Shown here one piece after another: positions 60,282 through 64,000 of a stretch of 64,000 nucleotides of DNA. This DNA comes from Clostridia bacterium (GTDB lineage Bacteria > Bacillota > Clostridia > Oscillospirales > CAG-272). The notes under the pieces were generated by a model that was not told where the DNA came from, did no database searches, and saw only the letters and a list, made by a program, of their open reading frames with translations. The DNA is taken from assembly GCA_017520505.1 (NCBI GenBank), contig JAFXFN010000001.1:1-64000 (forward strand). The letters are read 5' to 3'. The translations under genes and the position numbers were made by a program. Position 1 is the stretch's first letter. Every line of letters starts with the position of its first letter.

Positions 60282-62129
60282 TTATTTCTTATACGTGATG
60301 ATCGTGGAGGAATACTGTTCGGGAAGCTCTATGGTAAGGTCTGCACCGCCGACGAACGATGCGCCTGTATCAAGGCTTGTAAAGGTATAGTCACCCGAAA
60401 GCTCCTTGAGGGTTATTTTTGATGTACTGCAAGGAGATTCTGCCCTGCGGAATGCCATAACCATTCCTTCGTCAGCATCCTTATCGTGATACTGCCAGAT
60501 GACCCAAGACGTATTATCAAGCTGATTTGAGCCGAAGTTGTGGAAGTGGCAGGTAAAGTAGTTGCGTATCTTTCTGTACTCCTTGACCGTTTCGGCAAGC
60601 CATTTTATCTCCTCGTCCGTCATCGAATGGAATATCGTAGCATAAGAGCCGATGCCCCACGTTGCCGAATACGTGCTTCTTGCCGCATAAGTGTCCATTT
60701 TTCTCTTTGTTGAACAGCCCGTTATCGGGAAAAGGCGGGAAGCGTTCGTGTTGTGTACGTTCGTAACGTCGGGATTGGGGTTGAAGATACACTGATAGTC
60801 TGTTTTATAGAGCATCAAAGAACGTCTAAGTGTTTCAATATCTATTCTTCTTCCGCCCGATGCGCAGTTGTCGATAATGAGGTCGGGGAATTCTGCTATA
60901 AGCTTATCCCAAAGCTCATACATACCTAAAATGTGGTATATTTCCGTGATACCGCGTCTATTCTCTTCGTCTGCTTTCTTCCAGAAAATATCGGGGGTGC
61001 AGTTGAAGTCCTGTCTGTAACAGCGGATATTGAGTGTTTTTATGTGATTTCTGAGTATTTCGTAATAATAATCTCTTACTTCCTTCTTTGAAAAGTCAGC
61101 AAGCAGATACACATCATCGGCATCGATAAACCATTCCGGATGCTCCTTTGCAATGGGTGCGACCTTTGCCGCCTTTTCCGTATCAAACCACAGCATAAAG
61201 CCTGCACCGCTTTTTTCAGCCTCTGCAACAACATCAAGGAAGCCGTCGGGGTGAGCATCGAGCTTTACCTCCCAGTCGCCGACCTCGTCAGCCCAGATGC
61301 TGTCGAAGTTGCAGTCACTCTTTGCCTTTTTGCCGTTCCATGCGGCATCTATCCAGTATTCATCAAACTCAACACCGTTTTCACGGAAGCGCTTGATGCG
61401 GTTTATCATTTCATCGCTGGGAAGGCTTCCCCAGAAAAGATTTGCCAGAAGTCCGTGGCGCTGCTTTACAAGCGCCTTGGGTGTGTATTCAGCCCACATA
61501 AGGTCACGGAATTTGTTGTAGCGGTCATCATTTTCGTCATACTGCATAACGAGAATGGATGCGCCTCTGACCTTTTCGCCCGGCTTTAAATAAAATTCAG
61601 CATAGCGAAGACCTGCCTTGAAACGGATGCCCTCATCCTCACGCTGAAGTGTAGCTACCCAGCTTCCCGTCCAGCCGACAGCGATGATGTATCCCTTGCC
61701 CTTGCAGGCAACCTCGAAAAACGGCATTATCTCATCAGAGCATCTGCCCTCGCCGTTTTCAAACGTATATGTCACATTTTTATTGTAGAAATATTTTGTG
61801 TGATATGAAAATTCCTCAGCGGAACGGGCATCATCATAAGAATAAGATTCACCCTCAACGAGTCCCTGTGTCCAGATTACCTTGGGAGCTTCCGAGGTAT
61901 AACGGTTTCCCATAAATTCGTGAACGTATTCGGGAAGAGGAAGCACGGCGTCTATATCTTTTATTTCGGAAAGTATTCCGCTGTTTTGCTCTGATGTGTT
62001 TTCATACCATACGACCCATTCAACAGCATCGAATTTTTCGTGTTTTTTTACTTCAAGCGTTGTCTTTATTGCTCCGTTTCCGTCATACGGCTTGCCGTCA
62101 TACAGAAATGAAAATTGCGGTTTTATCAT
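60282..62129 (-). CDS. alpha-galactosidase, GH36-like
   Basis: A 615-residue cytosolic glycosidase. The N-terminal beta-sandwich (1-220) is followed by a TIM barrel with EYWIDAAWNGKKA, MLWFDTEKAAK, the nucleophile motif CYRQDFNCTPDIFW and the acid/base block IIDNCASGGRRIDIETLRRS, as in GH36/GH31 clan D enzymes. A C-terminal beta domain ends it. It could release galactose from raffinose-type sugars, feeding galK. There is no signal peptide. GAAAGGAA precedes the ATG at 62129, and its own consensus promoter lies at 62174-62202. Confidence 0.88.
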   Translation of the reverse strand: MIKPQFSFLYDGKPYDGNGAIKTTLEVKKHEKFDAVEWVVWYENTSEQNSGILSEIKDIDAVLPLPEYVHEFMGNRYTSEAPKVIWTQGLVEGESYSYDDARSAEEFSYHTKYFYNKNVTYTFENGEGRCSDEIMPFFEVACKGKGYIIAVGWTGSWVATLQREDEGIRFKAGLRYAEFYLKPGEKVRGASILVMQYDENDDRYNKFRDLMWAEYTPKALVKQRHGLLANLFWGSLPSDEMINRIKRFRENGVEFDEYWIDAAWNGKKAKSDCNFDSIWADEVGDWEVKLDAHPDGFLDVVAEAEKSGAGFMLWFDTEKAAKVAPIAKEHPEWFIDADDVYLLADFSKKEVRDYYYEILRNHIKTLNIRCYRQDFNCTPDIFWKKADEENRRGITEIYHILGMYELWDKLIAEFPDLIIDNCASGGRRIDIETLRRSLMLYKTDYQCIFNPNPDVTNVHNTNASRLFPITGCSTKRKMDTYAARSTYSATWGIGSYATIFHSMTDEEIKWLAETVKEYRKIRNYFTCHFHNFGSNQLDNTSWVIWQYHDKDADEGMVMAFRRAESPCSTSKITLKELSGDYTFTSLDTGASFVGGADLTIELPEQYSSTIITYKK

Positions 62130-62173
62130 AATGAGATTCCTTTCGTTTAACGTATTGATACATTTCGATTGAC

Positions 62174-62202
62174 AGTATATCACAACGAAAATTGTTTGTC
62201 AA
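62174..62202 (-). promoter_or_regulatory. promoter of the GH36 gene
   Basis: Minus strand TTGACA (62202-62197), a 17-base spacer and TATACT (62179-62174). Confidence 0.85.
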
Positions 62203-62269
62203 CACGAAAGGAGGATAAAAGCCGTTCAAAAAAAATTATCACGTATATATAGAAATGTAATTTTTATTA

Positions 62270-62278
62270 TGGTATAAT
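62270..62278 (+). promoter_or_regulatory. extended -10 promoter of the foldase pair
   Basis: TGGTATAAT (extended -10) about 30 bases upstream of the GTG start; no good -35 is seen 17 bases before it. Confidence 0.5.
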
Positions 62279-62308
62279 TGCGTTTATAAACACTTTTCGG
62301 AGGTCAAC

Positions 62309-63427
62309 GTGAAGATTTTTTTACGTCAGATTATATGTACAGCACTTTGTGCACTTATGATATTTTCACTTATTTCCTGCTCACTTTTCAAAGGAGATGC
62401 CCTTGAAATAGGCTCGGTTTCGATGAGCGAGGAGGTATATGCTTATTATATGTCCTGTTACCGTCCTTATTGGATATACACATTCGGCGAGGATGATACG
62501 GAAGAATTCTGGTCATCGTCATCGGGCGGTGTTACCGTTGCCGAATATCTTCAGGACGTTTCCCTGACGGCTATCAAAACGAAGCTCGTTGCAGAGTATC
62601 TTTTTGAAGAAAACCGTCTTACCCTGTCAGATGCCAAAAAACAGGAAATAGACTCTATAATAAGCGGTCTTTTGCTCGGCATCGGCGGTGAGGAGGAATT
62701 CAAGAAGGACGAGCTTATGCAAAAGCTCGGTCTTACGGTTGACGATATGCGTGAAATATTCCTCAAGGATGCCAAGGCTGAAGCCGTGCAGGACTATTTT
62801 TACGGCGAATCGGGCAAGGAGGTCGTAAACGCCTCCGACCGTGATGCTTATTATAACGAAAATTACTACCGCTACAAGCAGGTCTACATAATGGACGTTG
62901 ACTTCGTATATGACGAAAACGGCAAGATAAAGTTTGACAAAGACGGATACGCCGTAACGGAGGAGCTGACAGATGAACGCTGGGAGGAAAAATTCACCCA
63001 CGCACAGTCGCTTTTAGAGCGTGCCGAGGGCGGTGAGGACTTTGATGCACTTATCGTTGAAAACACCGAGGAGCTTTCGTATGACAAGTACCCTTACGGT
63101 CACTATTTCAACAAGCTTACAACGAACTCCGACAACTATTTTTCAGACATTTCCGACACGGTCGCCGATATGAAGACAGACGAGGTGCGCCTTATCAAGT
63201 CAAATTACGGTCTTCACCTTATAAAGAAGCTTGCCCTTGACGAAAAGGGATATGAGCATACCGAAAACAAAGACGATTTCAAGAACTTCGGAGAGCTTGT
63301 TGAAGAAGAAAAATTCAAAAAGAAGCTTATGAGTTATTTCGATAAGATCGAGGTCGATGAGGATATAATCGCAAAATACCCCATAAACGAGGTAATTTAC
63401 AGCGAATCCTGGACTTATATGTTTTAA
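62309..63427 (+). CDS. foldase-like lipoprotein (SurA/PrsA type)
   Basis: A 372-residue lipoprotein (lipobox SLISC, Cys24) with a SurA-N-like helical region (about 40-170) and a C-terminal parvulin-like segment (about 195-330: HAQSLLERAEGGEDFDALIV, YPYGHYFNKL, MKTDEVRLIKSNYGLHLIKK). The YGLHLIKK phrase is the conserved parvulin end. Likely helps secreted proteins fold outside the membrane. The start is a GTG with CGGAGG upstream. It is followed after 9 bases by a paralogue. Confidence 0.78.
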   Translation: MKIFLRQIICTALCALMIFSLISCSLFKGDALEIGSVSMSEEVYAYYMSCYRPYWIYTFGEDDTEEFWSSSSGGVTVAEYLQDVSLTAIKTKLVAEYLFEENRLTLSDAKKQEIDSIISGLLLGIGGEEEFKKDELMQKLGLTVDDMREIFLKDAKAEAVQDYFYGESGKEVVNASDRDAYYNENYYRYKQVYIMDVDFVYDENGKIKFDKDGYAVTEELTDERWEEKFTHAQSLLERAEGGEDFDALIVENTEELSYDKYPYGHYFNKLTTNSDNYFSDISDTVADMKTDEVRLIKSNYGLHLIKKLALDEKGYEHTENKDDFKNFGELVEEEKFKKKLMSYFDKIEVDEDIIAKYPINEVIYSESWTYMF

Positions 63428-63436
63428 GGTGAAAAG

Positions 63437-64000
63437 ATGAAAAAAATAATTTCGGTCCTTATTTTATCGGCTTTTTGCCTCTACGCTTTTTGTGCCTGCG
63501 CCGAAACAAAGGAATACGTTGTTTTTTGCGGTGAGCACGGCATAACCGAAAAGCAATACGATTATTGGGTAGCTTATTACAAAACAAAATTTTTAAACAC
63601 TTTTTTGCAAAGCGGAACTGTCACCGAGGCTGACTATACGGAGGACTTCTGGGACACCGAAATATCAAATGAATCGCTGTACGCTTTGACAAAGGATCAG
63701 GCGGAATCTTATATTTCCGACATTGTTGCGTGTCTTGCGCTTTACGATGAATACAAGCTCGGAGAAATAGAGGGCGCTGAAGAGCAGATAAAGCTTTCGG
63801 TCGACAGCTTTATTGACGACGACATAAAAGCGGCAGGCTCAAGAAGCAAGCTCAATTCCCACCTTGCGCAATACAATCTCAACATAAACCAGCTTCGTGA
63901 CATATACGAAATCGAGATAAAAAAGACGATGGTAGATGAATATCTGTACGGTGAAGGCGGAGTTGACAAGGTCACAAGCGAGGAAAGAGAAGAATATTAC
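63437..64000 (+). CDS. second foldase-like lipoprotein, 5' part (cut by window end)
   Basis: 188 codons are present. A signal peptide with lipobox AFCAC (Cys21), then residues aligning in order with the N-terminal half of the preceding gene: ITEKQYDYWVAYYKTKF, EDFWDTEIS, QYNLNINQLRDIYEIEIKKT and YLYGEGGVDKVTSEEREEYY. It is a tandem paralogue of the gene before it. AGGTGAAAAG provides the ribosome site. Confidence 0.75.
   Translation, partial: MKKIISVLILSAFCLYAFCACAETKEYVVFCGEHGITEKQYDYWVAYYKTKFLNTFLQSGTVTEADYTEDFWDTEISNESLYALTKDQAESYISDIVACLALYDEYKLGEIEGAEEQIKLSVDSFIDDDIKAAGSRSKLNSHLAQYNLNINQLRDIYEIEIKKTMVDEYLYGEGGVDKVTSEEREEYY

Overview
The window is a chromosomal segment of a low- to mid-GC, monoderm Bacillota. 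A member of class Clostridia, probably gut-associated Oscillospirales-like, fits best. The evidence is a SepF/DivIVA/YlmE division cluster, SecG, a Trp T-box riboswitch, the rpmH-rnpA-yidD-yidC-jag cluster, class III ribonucleotide reductase with a paired NrdR operator, split transketolase subunits, many lipoproteins, strong AGGAGG-type ribosome sites and textbook sigma-A promoters (TTGACA-17-TATAAT). A species cannot be named from the sequence alone. I saw no rRNA, tRNA or CRISPR array.

Layout. 1-2.6 kb is a mobile/degenerate patch: the start of a P-loop kinase gene running off the left edge, a complete IS110-family element whose leader folds like a bridge RNA, a 3' remnant of a second IS110 transposase, and a truncated DUF559 gene between REP-like hairpins. 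2.6-4.1 kb is a solute-binding lipoprotein with its own promoter and terminator, followed by complex inverted repeats. 4.5-36 kb is almost entirely minus-strand housekeeping: pgi and a DD-carboxypeptidase; a His-less HPr; an operon DUF1385-prmC-ddl-murI-ASRT-rRNA methyltransferase; MNT-HEPN-galK; divIVA-lspA-rluD; a six-gene operon miaA-HlyD-like-tldD-tldE-ylmE-sepF; cytidylate-kinase-like; secG; cca with a sugar isomerase; an ABC exporter; a membrane foldase; and a five-gene operon VTC-DUF4956-CotH-lipoprotein-NifS.

36-43.5 kb holds a GlcNAc-type kinase, an AT-rich probably acquired gene (beta-propeller, GINT1-like), and a stand-alone trpB under a Trp T-box with an inositol-phosphatase/HAD fusion downstream. 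43.5-48.6 kb has jag-yidC-yidD-rnpA-rpmH, a small lipoprotein, a 57-bp tandem repeat abutting rarA, and rarA. 48.8-64 kb has a 5'-nucleotidase lipoprotein, catalase, split transketolase with TraX, a YgiQ radical SAM protein, nrdD-aroK, a GH36 alpha-galactosidase and two tandem foldase-like lipoproteins, the second cut by the window end.

Functionally the segment combines envelope growth (murI, ddl, carboxypeptidase, lspA, sepF, divIVA, yidC, secG, foldases), RNA processing and modification (rnpA, cca, miaA, rluD, RlmL-like, prmC), and sugar use (pgi, galK, GH36, GlcNAc kinase, transketolase, solute-binding protein). The most unusual items are the IS110 bridge-RNA leader, the VTC-DUF4956-CotH operon, the T-box/trpB/IMPase-HAD unit, the HEPN-MNT pair overlapping galK, and several families of nested inverted repeats.
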